Positions 53,401-62,401 of a stretch of DNA of 64,000 nt are shown one piece after another (position 1 is the first letter of the stretch; every line of letters starts with the position of its first letter). Made by a program: the position numbers and the translations under genes. A model generated the notes under the pieces. That model ran no database searches, was not told the origin of the DNA, and saw only the letters and a list, made by a program, of their open reading frames with translations. This stretch comes from Chloroflexota bacterium (GTDB taxonomy: Bacteria > Chloroflexota > Anaerolineae > Anaerolineales > Villigracilaceae), in assembly GCA_019873735.1 (NCBI GenBank), contig JAIOAQ010000004.1:60025-124024 (forward strand), written 5' to 3'.

Positions 53401-54156
53401 TTACTTCTTCTCGATCCGATACAACAAATGCGGGTCGCGGCGCATCTCGCGGGCGGTGAAAGCATACACTTCGTTGGCTTTCATCAGTTTCACATCGGCT
53501 TCGCCGATCTTGCGGATTTTGACAATGCCCGCTTGCTCCATCAACCGGCCCATGGGGTCCACTTCGGTGATCACGCCCTTATCAATGTCGCGCACAAGCA
53601 TCTCAAAGGTATCGGTCCAGGTGCGTCCGTCCCAGTCGGTGACCTGACCGGTGAATTGTTTGAGAAAGCGGTAATCCACGCCTTCCATTTGCTCGATGTG
53701 GTGGAAGAAGGTCATACTGTTGGTGTATGACAGGCCGATGACCATAATCTTGCCGTCCAGGTCGCGCAGTTTGCCGAAGACCGAATCGCGTTCGTAACTG
53801 CTCTTGTAACGCAGTCCGCCCAGGTATTCGGCATACTTGCCGATGACTGCAAACGAGTAAATGGGATGGAAGACACGTTTGGCGCGCGGGTCCTGGCGGA
53901 CCAGTTCGGTCAACACGCCCATTTGCGAGGGGGTGGAACGCACGTCCCACGGCTGGCCTTTGGTAAAGTCAAAGTTGAAGGTCGGCATGATGAGCGTTCC
54001 CTCTGGGCCAAGCACTTCCAACAAAGCGTCTATGACCGTCTGTGGACCGCCATCCACGCCACCGAAAGATTTGTAGGAACTATGCACCAGCAAAACATCG
54101 CCGGCTTCCACACCCAATGTGCGAAACTCTGTCACCAATTGGTCAAAGGTCAGCAT
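53401..54156 (-). CDS. AAC(3)-fold N-acetyltransferase, probably acting on an amino sugar
   Basis: This 251-residue protein begins MLTFDQLVTEFRTLGVEAGDVLLVHSSYKSFG in outline, matching the aminoglycoside 3-N-acetyltransferase fold, with GPEGTLIMPTFNFDF. The start at 54156 is preferred over 54189 because AAGGTG precedes it and the N-terminus aligns with the family. Given its place between fabG-like and DUF4910 genes it probably acetylates an amino-sugar intermediate rather than giving drug resistance. Confidence 0.8.
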   Translation of the reverse strand: MLTFDQLVTEFRTLGVEAGDVLLVHSSYKSFGGVDGGPQTVIDALLEVLGPEGTLIMPTFNFDFTKGQPWDVRSTPSQMGVLTELVRQDPRAKRVFHPIYSFAVIGKYAEYLGGLRYKSSYERDSVFGKLRDLDGKIMVIGLSYTNSMTFFHHIEQMEGVDYRFLKQFTGQVTDWDGRTWTDTFEMLVRDIDKGVITEVDPMGRLMEQAGIVKIRKIGEADVKLMKANEVYAFTAREMRRDPHLLYRIEKK

Positions 54157-54163
54157 AGGCACC

Positions 54164-54916
54164 TTACATGTACAGCCCGCCGTTGACATTCAGGGCATGG
54201 CCGGTAATATAGGCTGAACCTGGCGAAACCAGAAAAGCCACCGCGCGCGCCACTTCCTCTGGCTGCCCCAAGCGCTGGGCCGGAATTTTGGCCAGGATTT
54301 TTTCCAATATTTCCGCAGGAATGCTGCGCACCATATCAGTGTCAATGAAGCCGGGGCAAATGGCATTGACGGTAATCCCAGAACGCGCACCCTCCTGAGC
54401 CAGCGACTTGGTCAAGCCAAGCAGGCCGGCCTTTGAGGCGGCATAATTGGCCTGACCGAAATTGCCGGTTTGGCCGATGATGGAACTGATGCTGACAATC
54501 CGCCCGTATTTATTGGCCTTCATATGGTCCCAAATGGCCTTTGAGCAATTGTAGGCGCCGCCCAGGTTGGTCTGGATGACCTGCGCCCACAGGTCGGGCG
54601 AGAGATTGCCAAAAGACTTATCGCGATTGATGCCGGCGCAATTGACGAGGATATCCACACGTCCGTGTGTTTCAATGATCTGTGCAAAGGCTTTTTGTAC
54701 GGCCTCAAAGTTGCCGACATCCACCTGATATTTTTCGGCCTGCACGCCTTTGGCCTTCAAATCGGCCAGCGTCTGTTCGGCGGCCTGATGATGCTCCAAA
54801 TAGATGATAGCCACATTTGCGCCGCGCTCGGCCAGTTCCAGGGCAATTGCCCGGCCAATGCCGCGCGAGCCGCCGGTAACCACCGCCCAGGTATTCTGCA
54901 GTTCTTTGTCGCTCAT
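54164..54916 (-). CDS. SDR oxidoreductase, FabG-like
   Basis: This 250-residue short-chain dehydrogenase has GGSRGIG (residues 15-21) for NADPH, NCAGINRDKSFG, and the catalytic Tyr and Lys in NYAASKAG with Ser in ISSIIGQTG. It is close to 3-oxoacyl-ACP reductase, but the setting in a glycan locus suggests a sugar or acyl-substituent reduction. AAGGAG lies before the ATG. Confidence 0.85.
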   Translation of the reverse strand: MSDKELQNTWAVVTGGSRGIGRAIALELAERGANVAIIYLEHHQAAEQTLADLKAKGVQAEKYQVDVGNFEAVQKAFAQIIETHGRVDILVNCAGINRDKSFGNLSPDLWAQVIQTNLGGAYNCSKAIWDHMKANKYGRIVSISSIIGQTGNFGQANYAASKAGLLGLTKSLAQEGARSGITVNAICPGFIDTDMVRSIPAEILEKILAKIPAQRLGQPEEVARAVAFLVSPGSAYITGHALNVNGGLYM

Positions 54917-54927
54917 TTCTTTGCTCC

Positions 54928-56025
54928 TTATTCTGATGATTTCAGGCTCAATTCATAGGTTTTCAACAATTTCTCAAAATTCTTGCGCCAGTCGGCTTTC
55001 TGTTCGGCCGTACGGCGAGCCGCCTGCCCAATTTCTATCAGGCGTGAGCGGTTGGCCAATACCTGCTCAATTTTACCAGCCAGCGCCTGCGCATCGCCAT
55101 CCGGAAAAAGCCAGCCGTTTTCACCTTCCTGCACCCACTCTTTGTTCGCCGGGATGTCTGAAACCAGGCACGGCAGGCCGCAGGCCATGGCTTCCATCAA
55201 AGAGACAGAGGAGCCATCCACATGCGAAGGGCTGATGTATAAGTCAGCCATATGATAGTAACGCGGCAGGTCATGGTTGGGAATCTGGCCGGGGAAAGAG
55301 ACCCGCTCGCTCACCCCTCCCTGTTCGAAAATCTGACGCAGGCTTTGGGCCTGTGACCCGCCGCCCAGCAGGATCAGACTCACCTCTGGCCGGTTCTTTG
55401 CCAGCCGGACAAAAGCCCTGGCCAGGACATCAACGCCATAACGCGGCTCCCAGGCGCGATTGCAAAAGATGGTGAAGGAGGGCTTTGTCTCTGACGGCCA
55501 GGGCTTTGGCGAAAAGCGCTGCAAATCCACCCCCCAGGGAAAGACAACGGTTTTCTCAGGGTTCATGCCATAGGCAACGGCCCTGTCGCGGGTCACAGCG
55601 GCATCACTGGTAAAGTAGTCGCTGCGCCGAAGGGTGTACCTTGTTACCCAGCGCCACCACGGGCTGCGCTCCACGTCTTGCATCAAATCAAAGCCCCACG
55701 ACATGGTCAGCAGCGGGTGAAAACCGGAAAGGGCAGCGATAAAGGCACAGGTCTGAATCGGGCCGGCATGAACCAAATCGGGCTTGATCGTCCTGATGAG
55801 GTGCCGAAAGTCAAGGGTCAGGCGCGGCAAATCGCGCCAGTCAAAAGGTCTCTGCCCGCCGGCCCAGAGCACCTGCTGAATTTTCTCCGGCACCGGCCTG
55901 TCCTCCACCTGACGCGGCCCGCGCTGCAGGCGGACATAGTACACCTCGTGCTTCGTCTCTGCCAGTGCAGCCAGAAAGCGGTGGTCATGGGGGGTATAGT
56001 CGAGGGAGAAATAGATGATTCTCAT
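54928..56025 (-). CDS. GT4-family glycosyltransferase
   Basis: This 365-residue GT-B enzyme has the N-terminal motif IYFSLDYTPHDHRFL and the C-terminal nucleotide-sugar site YYHMADLYISPSHVDGSSVSLMEAMACGLPCLVSD, where the EAMACG glutamate is the usual conserved one (given here in outline). It follows NeuB by 15 nt and has no visible Shine-Dalgarno. Confidence 0.88.
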   Translation of the reverse strand: MRIIYFSLDYTPHDHRFLAALAETKHEVYYVRLQRGPRQVEDRPVPEKIQQVLWAGGQRPFDWRDLPRLTLDFRHLIRTIKPDLVHAGPIQTCAFIAALSGFHPLLTMSWGFDLMQDVERSPWWRWVTRYTLRRSDYFTSDAAVTRDRAVAYGMNPEKTVVFPWGVDLQRFSPKPWPSETKPSFTIFCNRAWEPRYGVDVLARAFVRLAKNRPEVSLILLGGGSQAQSLRQIFEQGGVSERVSFPGQIPNHDLPRYYHMADLYISPSHVDGSSVSLMEAMACGLPCLVSDIPANKEWVQEGENGWLFPDGDAQALAGKIEQVLANRSRLIEIGQAARRTAEQKADWRKNFEKLLKTYELSLKSSE

Positions 56026-56040
56026 GGGCAGTTGCCGGCT

Positions 56041-57108
56041 TCACATACCCAAATCGGTCCAGCGCAATTCCTTGCCAAGCGGCATATCTACCAGCGCCCT
56101 GGTGCCGATGACGTTCTCAATCTGGTCGGGCTTGATGGCGCCGGGTGTGGCCGGACGCAGGACATCAATCATTTCGCGGGTAAAGACTTCGCCGGCCTTG
56201 ATATCGCGCGCGGCGCGCAAACAACGGCGCTGGACAACGCTGGTATCGCGCTCGTTCTCGGTGATGAATTTATCTGCCGAGCCAAGCGCCCGTTCCAGGA
56301 GACGGGTTTCTGCCACCATATGCGCCCAAGCCTCAGGGTTGAGAGCAAATTTGTGGTCGGGCCCTTCGCGGTTGTTATCGTCCGTGAAATGACGTTCTAT
56401 CACCCGCGCCCCAAGCGCCACAGCACCTAAGACCGTCGCGTTGCCATGCGTGTGATCGGAAAGGCCTAAAACAACATCCGGGAACATGACGGCATAGGTC
56501 TTCAAGACGTTCAAGTTGATGTGATCATAATTTTCCGGGCTGGCAGTGTAATTGGTATTGCACTGCATCACACACAACTGCCTGTTCAGCCGCAAAATGG
56601 CATGCACCGCTTTTTGCACCTCGCCAATGGTGGAGGCGCCGGTTGCAATCAGAATCGGCTTGCCTTTCGAGGCCATATGTTCCAGCGCCTCAATCCAGTC
56701 AATCTCGCCCGAGCCGACTTTATAGGCCGGCACGTAGGGATCAACATGCTCGATTGAATCGTAGTCATAGGGCGAGGTGAAAAAGTCAATCCCAACCCGG
56801 TCGCATTCTTCTTTCAGAATCGGTGTCCAGTCTTGCGGCAAAGACGCCTCGGCATACACCTGGGTGACCGACTTCTTCCATGTTGCCTGGTGACTGACCT
56901 GGGCATTCATATGCGTAAAGCCGTATTCTGAGACAATCTTTGGCGCCTGAAAATGCTGGAACTTGGCCGCGTCGGCCCCGGCCTCTTTGGCCAAACGAAT
57001 CAGCATCCTGGCGCGTTCCAAACTGCCATCGTGGTTGGCGGCGATGTCGGCAATGAAGTAGGTGGGATGGGTGGGGCCAATCAGACGATTATTGATTTTG
57101 ATATCCAT
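56041..57108 (-). CDS. N-acetylneuraminate/legionaminate/pseudaminate synthase family (NeuB-like) with SAF domain
   Basis: This 355-residue protein begins MDIKINNRLIGPTHPTYFIA, with ANHDGSLERARMLI, a TIM barrel (GADAAKFQHFQ), and a C-terminal SAF antifreeze-like domain (LRAARDIKAGEVFTREMIDVLRP). The enzyme condenses phosphoenolpyruvate with a hexosamine derivative to make a nonulosonic acid. AGGAGG lies before the ATG. Which nonulosonate cannot be told; a pseudaminic-type product fits the PseB-like gene 1 kb away. Confidence 0.88.
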   Translation of the reverse strand: MDIKINNRLIGPTHPTYFIADIAANHDGSLERARMLIRLAKEAGADAAKFQHFQAPKIVSEYGFTHMNAQVSHQATWKKSVTQVYAEASLPQDWTPILKEECDRVGIDFFTSPYDYDSIEHVDPYVPAYKVGSGEIDWIEALEHMASKGKPILIATGASTIGEVQKAVHAILRLNRQLCVMQCNTNYTASPENYDHINLNVLKTYAVMFPDVVLGLSDHTHGNATVLGAVALGARVIERHFTDDNNREGPDHKFALNPEAWAHMVAETRLLERALGSADKFITENERDTSVVQRRCLRAARDIKAGEVFTREMIDVLRPATPGAIKPDQIENVIGTRALVDMPLGKELRWTDLGM

Positions 57109-57143
57109 GGGTTCCTCCTGTGTGAGACGAAACCGGTTTCGCC

Positions 57144-58058
57144 TTACTGTTGATAACTCCGTATTTTTTGTGGATAACCTTGGCGATATTGTGCATAAAA
57201 TTTGGGCAAGCCCGCCGACAAACCGGGGATGGCCGCGCCCAAATCTGTGGATAATTTGTGGACAGACAGGCGCAAATTGTGGGAACGCCTGGCCTGCAGC
57301 CCGGCCTGTTCAACTGAAATGGGGACGATCAAGGATTCGTCAAAGCCAAACTGACGCGCTACCTGCACCCCAAAATCGTACTTCGTCCGGCTCTCACTCC
57401 CGACGGCGTGATACAGTCCCGATAGGCCTTTTTCCAACATCCGGACAAGCGTCTCGGCCAAATCGCCGACAAACATGGGACAGAACCAGACGTCTGTGAA
57501 GCCGTTGCAGGTTTTGCCGGCGCTAAGGTGGTTGAAGAAAAACTCCACCAGCGAACGCGAGCCGGAGAGACTCCAGCCAAAAAAGTTGACGCGCGCCACA
57601 ATGGCCTGCGGGTTGACCGAAAGCACGTTGCGTTCGCCGACCAGTTTGGTCTGGGCGTAAACCGAGAGCGGATTGGGGACATCGGCTTCGGTATAGAAGC
57701 CATCCTTTGTGCCGTCGAAAACTGCGTCGGTAGAGATGTGAATCAGGCGAATGCCGCGCTTGAAGCATATCTCGGCCAGTTCACCGGGCAACTCGGCATT
57801 CAGTCGGTGTGCGCCGAGGGGGTCGTTCTCGCATGCGTCCACCAGGGCATTGGCGGCGGTGTGGATAACGGCTTCGGGGCGCAGGCTGTCCATTAAACGG
57901 GAGCAGGCTCCGGGTTCGAGAAGATCCGCATTCATCAGGCGGAAGGGGACGCCGGTCAGTTTGCTCCTGTCCACGCCGATAATATCGTGGGCAGGGGTCA
58001 TCTGCAAACTGAGATTGAGGCCCAACAGGCCGCTGGCGCCGGTTACAAGGATGCGCAT
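57144..58058 (-). CDS. RmlD-type NAD(P)-dependent sugar reductase
   Basis: This 304-residue protein has an N-terminal dinucleotide loop (VTGASGLLGLNLS), AANALVDACENDPLGAHRLNAE, and a Tyr-x3-Lys region VYAQTKLVGER. It resembles dTDP-4-dehydrorhamnose reductase, which takes part in making deoxysugars. It starts next to the pseB stop (TAA then ATG). No other rml genes were seen. Confidence 0.83.
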   Translation of the reverse strand: MRILVTGASGLLGLNLSLQMTPAHDIIGVDRSKLTGVPFRLMNADLLEPGACSRLMDSLRPEAVIHTAANALVDACENDPLGAHRLNAELPGELAEICFKRGIRLIHISTDAVFDGTKDGFYTEADVPNPLSVYAQTKLVGERNVLSVNPQAIVARVNFFGWSLSGSRSLVEFFFNHLSAGKTCNGFTDVWFCPMFVGDLAETLVRMLEKGLSGLYHAVGSESRTKYDFGVQVARQFGFDESLIVPISVEQAGLQARRSHNLRLSVHKLSTDLGAAIPGLSAGLPKFYAQYRQGYPQKIRSYQQ

Positions 58059-59069
58059 TTACCCTTCCAGTTTGCCCATGGCATAGAGTTGTTCAAAGGG
58101 AGCAATGAACTTGCGAATGCCGTCCAGGTCGAGCCATTGGCTGTTGCTGTCGCTGGAGAAGCGGAATCCATCGGGCAGGGGGGCGCCGCGGTCTTTCCAG
58201 CCATAGCCGAACCAGATGGCCTCTGCCGGCTGGACGACAAACATGCGTTCCATTTCAACTGTGGTGCGGGCCTCATCTTCAGAAATCAGGACCTCATGCA
58301 ACTTTTCGCCGGGGCGAATGCCGATGACCTCAATTTCGGCTTGAGGGGCGATGGCACGCGCCAGGTCAACGACCTTCATGCTGGGAATTTTGGGGACGAA
58401 AACCTCGCCGCCTTCCATTTGCTCCAGGCATGAAATGACAAAGCGCACGCCCTGTTCCAGCGAAAGCCAGAAGCGGGTCATCCGTTCGTCGGTGATGGTG
58501 ATACGGCCGCTCTCGCGCTGTTTCAGGAAGACCGGCACTACCGACCCGCGTGAGCCGACCACGTTGCCATAGCGGACGCAGGAATAGCGCGTGGCCGAAC
58601 CTGCGGCATAGGCATTGCTTTGGACGGTCAGTTTTTCGGCGGCCAGTTTGGTAGCGCCATAGAGATTAACCGGGTTGACGGCCTTGTCGGTGCTGATGGT
58701 CATGACTTTCTCAACGCCGGCATCCAGGGCGGCTTCAAGCACATTGCTGGTGCCCATGATATTGGTCTTAACGGCTTCCATCGGGTTGTATTCGCAAGCG
58801 GGGACCTGTTTGAGGGCCGCAGCGTGGACGACAATATCCACGCCGTGCATGGCGCGCAGCAGGCGTTCGCGATCGCGCACATCGCCAATGAAATAACGCA
58901 GGGAAGGATGCTCATAGCCGCCGACGCGCATTTCGTGCTGTTTCAGTTCGTCGCGGCTGAAGACGATGAGTTTGGCGGGATGATACTCGTTCAGCATGAT
59001 TTCAATAAATTTTTTGCCAAAGGAGCCGGTTCCGCCGGTGACAAGGATAACTTTTTCAGACCAGTTCAT
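58059..59069 (-). CDS. UDP-N-acetylglucosamine 4,6-dehydratase, PseB-like
   Basis: This 336-residue SDR begins VILVTGGTGSFGKKFIEIML, then VFSRDELKQHEMR, TDKAVNPVNLYGATKLAAEKL, and GRITITDERMTRFWLSL. These match the 4,6-dehydratase family of PseB/FlaA1 (C5-inverting type). The step opens synthesis of pseudaminic acid or related diamino sugars. It lies 2 bp after the sulfotransferase stop. The aminotransferase PseC was not found in the window. Confidence 0.88.
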   Translation of the reverse strand: MNWSEKVILVTGGTGSFGKKFIEIMLNEYHPAKLIVFSRDELKQHEMRVGGYEHPSLRYFIGDVRDRERLLRAMHGVDIVVHAAALKQVPACEYNPMEAVKTNIMGTSNVLEAALDAGVEKVMTISTDKAVNPVNLYGATKLAAEKLTVQSNAYAAGSATRYSCVRYGNVVGSRGSVVPVFLKQRESGRITITDERMTRFWLSLEQGVRFVISCLEQMEGGEVFVPKIPSMKVVDLARAIAPQAEIEVIGIRPGEKLHEVLISEDEARTTVEMERMFVVQPAEAIWFGYGWKDRGAPLPDGFRFSSDSNSQWLDLDGIRKFIAPFEQLYAMGKLEG

Positions 59070-59072
59070 TTT

Positions 59073-59930
59073 TCACTCATCCCATTCAAAATCGCGCCCC
59101 AAAAAGTCGTACAATTGCCGGTTATAGGGTCGAAAATACTCGGCCAACCGCTGACGCAGTTTGGGGTCCAGTTTTTTATCGTAGGTGCCTTGTTTGAAGA
59201 CCTCATACCTGGGGGGTTCCCAGTGAGGCAAAGCAAGGAAATCCAGTGTCTGGAAGAAGGTCTCTCGCGGGGCCGTGTACAGGTCCTCGCTTCTCAGGAC
59301 GAGCACGCGTTCCGGAGAGAAAATGGAGAACAGTTTGGGAAGTTGTTCGATATATCGGCCACGCGCCAGGTAACTGTAGTAGATGTGTGCGGCCTGAGGG
59401 TAATACATATCCGCTGCGATTTTCTCGGCTTCGCCGCGCAGGCGTTCAGGCTCCTTTTCGAGGGCCTCTTCAAAAGACAGCGTTTCCCGTCCGGCGCGTA
59501 CCATATGCTGGTAATGAGAATAGGCGCGGTCAACCGGATTGCGCAGCAAGACGATGATTTTGACCTGCGGCAAGGCCTGAGCGATCCGTTCCGGTGCGGT
59601 GGGATGAAACATGTAATAGGGCGTCGCTTCGCCAGTCAGGGCCTGTTCGCGCTCCAGTTTTTGGCGTAAAGGAAAATGCGCCTGATACCAGGGAAGGCCG
59701 TTGAAATAATTGCTATCAAAGAATTTGATTTCCTTGCGAAAAGGCGCATACACGCGGGGATGCTGAACAAGGTAGTTAAACAGCGATGTCGTGCCGCCTT
59801 TTTGTGTGCCAACAATCAAGAAATCGGGCATGGCGCGCAGGGGTGTGGTCAAACGGTGCAAAATCCACCAGGCCACCAGCCGCCAGTTCTTTTGGAGTTT
59901 GCCCAGGCTCAAATTGTCGTCGAAGTACAT
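59073..59930 (-). CDS. Sulfotransferase, heparan-sulfate type
   Basis: This 285-residue protein contains FLIVGTQKGGTTSLFNYL, the PAPS-binding loop with Lys44, and LLRNPVDRAYSHYQHM for the 3' phosphate. It belongs to the family that includes heparan N- and O-sulfotransferases. It would sulfate a glycan. Its start overlaps the end of the methyltransferase gene by 22 bp, and AAGGATGA provides the ribosome site. Confidence 0.88.
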   Translation of the reverse strand: MYFDDNLSLGKLQKNWRLVAWWILHRLTTPLRAMPDFLIVGTQKGGTTSLFNYLVQHPRVYAPFRKEIKFFDSNYFNGLPWYQAHFPLRQKLEREQALTGEATPYYMFHPTAPERIAQALPQVKIIVLLRNPVDRAYSHYQHMVRAGRETLSFEEALEKEPERLRGEAEKIAADMYYPQAAHIYYSYLARGRYIEQLPKLFSIFSPERVLVLRSEDLYTAPRETFFQTLDFLALPHWEPPRYEVFKQGTYDKKLDPKLRQRLAEYFRPYNRQLYDFLGRDFEWDE

Positions 59931-60760
59931 TCGTCATCCTTGTTGAAGACGATCATAGGATACTGTCCATTTTCCCCAAAAAAGCGGGGGAAGCGTTCCT
60001 CCAGCCAGAAGACCAGGCGTAAGATTGCTTTGCCGCCCAGCCGCGGGCGGATGAACCAGCGCAGAAAGCGCGTGCTCAAACTGCGCCAGGGGTAAATGCG
60101 GATTTCCAGCGTGCCGGCCAGTTCACGCTTTAACCAGTTGGGGGTCATCTTTTCCACAAACGTCCCTTCTGGGGCGTCTTCGGCCAGCCAGTCTTTCTTG
60201 CGTTTCTTGGAACGGCCGGTGATCAGGCGGCCCAGCCGAATCAACGGCTCAAAGGCCTGCATCAAGCGCGGCCTGTGCCAGCCATTGACCACTACCGCCG
60301 AACGTCCCGGCTTGAGCACGCGGTACAGTTCCAGGTAGGCGCGGCGGTGTTCAGAAAGCGGCAAGTGATGAATGGTATGCAAAGAGACGACGCCATCAAA
60401 GGCGTTTTCCTTGAACGGCAGGTTGGCAATATCGGCCACCACACACAGGCCATGTCCACCCAGGCGCTGGCGCGCTTCGCGCAGGGCCGTGATAGAGATA
60501 TCGGCACAGACGCGGTAGCGATAGTTTTCAGAATAAGTCAGGTATTCGGGATACTGGACGGGGCCAGAACCGGCATCCAGCAGGAAGTCGCCGCTTGGAG
60601 CCAAATGTCGTTTCACGCGCAGGTGGCTTCTGTGGATGTATTCACGCGCCACGGGACGCAGGTCTTCATAGCGGGCATTTTGATAAATGCCTTCGCCAAT
60701 CTGGCTCCAGCCAATCTGGTCATAAAACTCACGCACTTGCTGTTTGGTGTTTTCGCTCAT
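59909..60760 (-). CDS. Class I SAM-dependent methyltransferase
   Basis: This 283-residue protein has FLLDAGSGPVQYPEYL as the SAM loop, ADIANLPFKENAFDGVVSLHTIHHL (motifs II-III), and a C-terminal basic region. It is probably a sugar or lipid methyltransferase. A hairpin (60770-60790) lies at the start and includes part of the ribosome-binding stretch. Confidence 0.82.
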   Translation of the reverse strand: MSENTKQQVREFYDQIGWSQIGEGIYQNARYEDLRPVAREYIHRSHLRVKRHLAPSGDFLLDAGSGPVQYPEYLTYSENYRYRVCADISITALREARQRLGGHGLCVVADIANLPFKENAFDGVVSLHTIHHLPLSEHRRAYLELYRVLKPGRSAVVVNGWHRPRLMQAFEPLIRLGRLITGRSKKRKKDWLAEDAPEGTFVEKMTPNWLKRELAGTLEIRIYPWRSLSTRFLRWFIRPRLGGKAILRLVFWLEERFPRFFGENGQYPMIVFNKDDECTSTTI

Positions 60761-60769
60761 ATCATCTCC

Positions 60770-60790
60770 CCCTCTCCCGGCCGGAGAGGG
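60770..60790 (-). promoter_or_regulatory. Hairpin before the methyltransferase ribosome site
   Basis: CCCTCTCC and GGAGAGGG form an 8-bp stem with 5-nt loop, overlapping the purine-rich ribosome stretch of the methyltransferase gene on the minus strand. It lies 12 bp after the previous stop and so may end the upstream transcript or hide the ribosome site. Confidence 0.5.
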
Positions 60791-60802
60791 TTGGGGTAAA
60801 GG

Positions 60803-62401
60803 CTAATCTTTCCATGTAAAGGGTTCGCCGACCAAAAAGCGGAAGGTTTCGCCAAATTCGGCCTGACCTTCGGGGCCAAGCACGCGTTCCACCGGCCAGA
60901 TCTCCAAATCGTCCCAAAAGTTCATCAAACGCCAGGGAAAAGGCCGGGGGTACTCAAAAAAGAAGCGGTAGGCATAGTTCCAGGCGGCGGATATCTGCGA
61001 CGGGCTCAAGCGGTGAGCCTTCAGGTTCGATAAGGTCTTTTCCAGGGCAGAAAAATACTCGTCCCAGGTATTCGGGTCAATGGTAAAGCCGCGCCCGCGG
61101 TAATGGGTAAAGCCACAAACGATAACCGGGCGGCCGTTCATGGCCATCTCCATCCCCACCGTGGTGGTATATACCAGACCTAAATCGGTGATTTCAATCA
61201 AGTCGTAGGTATTGATTTTATCTGTTGCGGCGATAATGTGAATGTGTTCGGGCAATACGGGCAGGGCCTCACGCGCGACCTGTCCCATAGAACGCGCTTT
61301 GGGCACCAGCGTTTCGCCCGGGTGAACCCGGATCACCAACTGGACCTCAGGCCGGTTTGCAAAAAACCGGACTGTACGCGTCAACCATTCAGACATCGAC
61401 TCGGCAAAGACGTTGCGCCCCAACGTCAGGCTATCTCCCAGCACATTGGCCGCCAGCATCACCACCGGGCGAGAATCCAGGCCAAGCATCTGGCGCGTGG
61501 CTTCGGCTCCCTGCGAGGAGACGTACTGCCACAAGCGTTTGGACTTGCCCCAGACGCGTGCGCCGCGGCGGGCGTTTTCCAGGTCGGCCAGGCGCTCGTA
61601 CATGGCATCCGTCATGGGCAGGCCACAGCGCGCTTCTACCAGGTAATCCGTCTCCTGGCGCATAATGGACGAGTTTTGCGCCAGCCAAATCTGCTCGCGT
61701 TGGTCGTTGAATTCATAGGTGATGACCGGGATGTTCAAGAAGCGCGCGACTCGGTAGACGATGCCCAATTCCAGGATCAGGCCATTGGGGACAAGCACGG
61801 CTTCTGGCCGGTTGGCCTGCATCCAGGCCAGGGCCGTGCGGGCTGCAAAGGCGTTGCGTTCGAGGCGCAGGTGATACAAGGCCTTATCGGCGCCGTCGCG
61901 CGCCACTTCTTCACGCATGAGGGTGTACTGGGCATCCCACAGGCTGACCTCCTCTACGTCAGATTGGAGGGGTTCAGGAAGGACAGGAGCAGGCTTGAGG
62001 GTCAGCATGGAAACGTGTTTGACCAGCGGCCCAAGAGGACGGAGGGCATCGTCCGTATGCAGATTGCGCTGACGTTGGGTAAAGTTGTCCAGCCTCTTAT
62101 GCCATTCGGCATAGGGCAGGGTCATCAACGTCACCTTGTGTCCCAGCCCAGAGAGAACCAGGCTGAGGAAAGCGGACTGTTCAATCCAGTAATGCAGGGT
62201 GCTGAAAAGCAAAATGCGCTTGCTGGGAGAGGCGCGGCGGGCATATTCCACAGCAACTTGAGTGGCTGCGGGCAAAGCCGTCTTCAGCCGCTGCAAATTG
62301 TAATGATCTTTGCGCGGACGATGTTTCTGGCGCAGGTGCCAGTCTAATTCTGCCGCCAGAGGCAATTCGCCCAGGAGAGATTTAAGCGCCCGATAGTTCA
62401 T
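60803..62401 (-). CDS. Capsule-polysaccharide-synthesis-like protein (GT-B, KpsS-type fold)
   Basis: This is a 532-residue soluble protein. Residues 330-480 (VQLVIRVHPGE, ITDLGLVYTTTVGMEMAMNGRPVIVCGF in outline) resemble the capsule polysaccharide export/KDO-transferase fold. The N-terminal part (RILLFSTLHYWIEQSAFLSLVL) looks like the first half of a GT-B enzyme. It may transfer or assemble a sugar for the surface glycan; no membrane helices. The start overlaps the ABC ATPase stop by 4 bp. Confidence 0.7.
   Translation of the reverse strand: MNYRALKSLLGELPLAAELDWHLRQKHRPRKDHYNLQRLKTALPAATQVAVEYARRASPSKRILLFSTLHYWIEQSAFLSLVLSGLGHKVTLMTLPYAEWHKRLDNFTQRQRNLHTDDALRPLGPLVKHVSMLTLKPAPVLPEPLQSDVEEVSLWDAQYTLMREEVARDGADKALYHLRLERNAFAARTALAWMQANRPEAVLVPNGLILELGIVYRVARFLNIPVITYEFNDQREQIWLAQNSSIMRQETDYLVEARCGLPMTDAMYERLADLENARRGARVWGKSKRLWQYVSSQGAEATRQMLGLDSRPVVMLAANVLGDSLTLGRNVFAESMSEWLTRTVRFFANRPEVQLVIRVHPGETLVPKARSMGQVAREALPVLPEHIHIIAATDKINTYDLIEITDLGLVYTTTVGMEMAMNGRPVIVCGFTHYRGRGFTIDPNTWDEYFSALEKTLSNLKAHRLSPSQISAAWNYAYRFFFEYPRPFPWRLMNFWDDLEIWPVERVLGPEGQAEFGETFRFLVGEPFTWKD

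Noticed and set aside
53401..54156. Aminoglycoside resistance gene
   Set aside because: Only the fold supports it; the glycan-locus setting points to amino-sugar acetylation.
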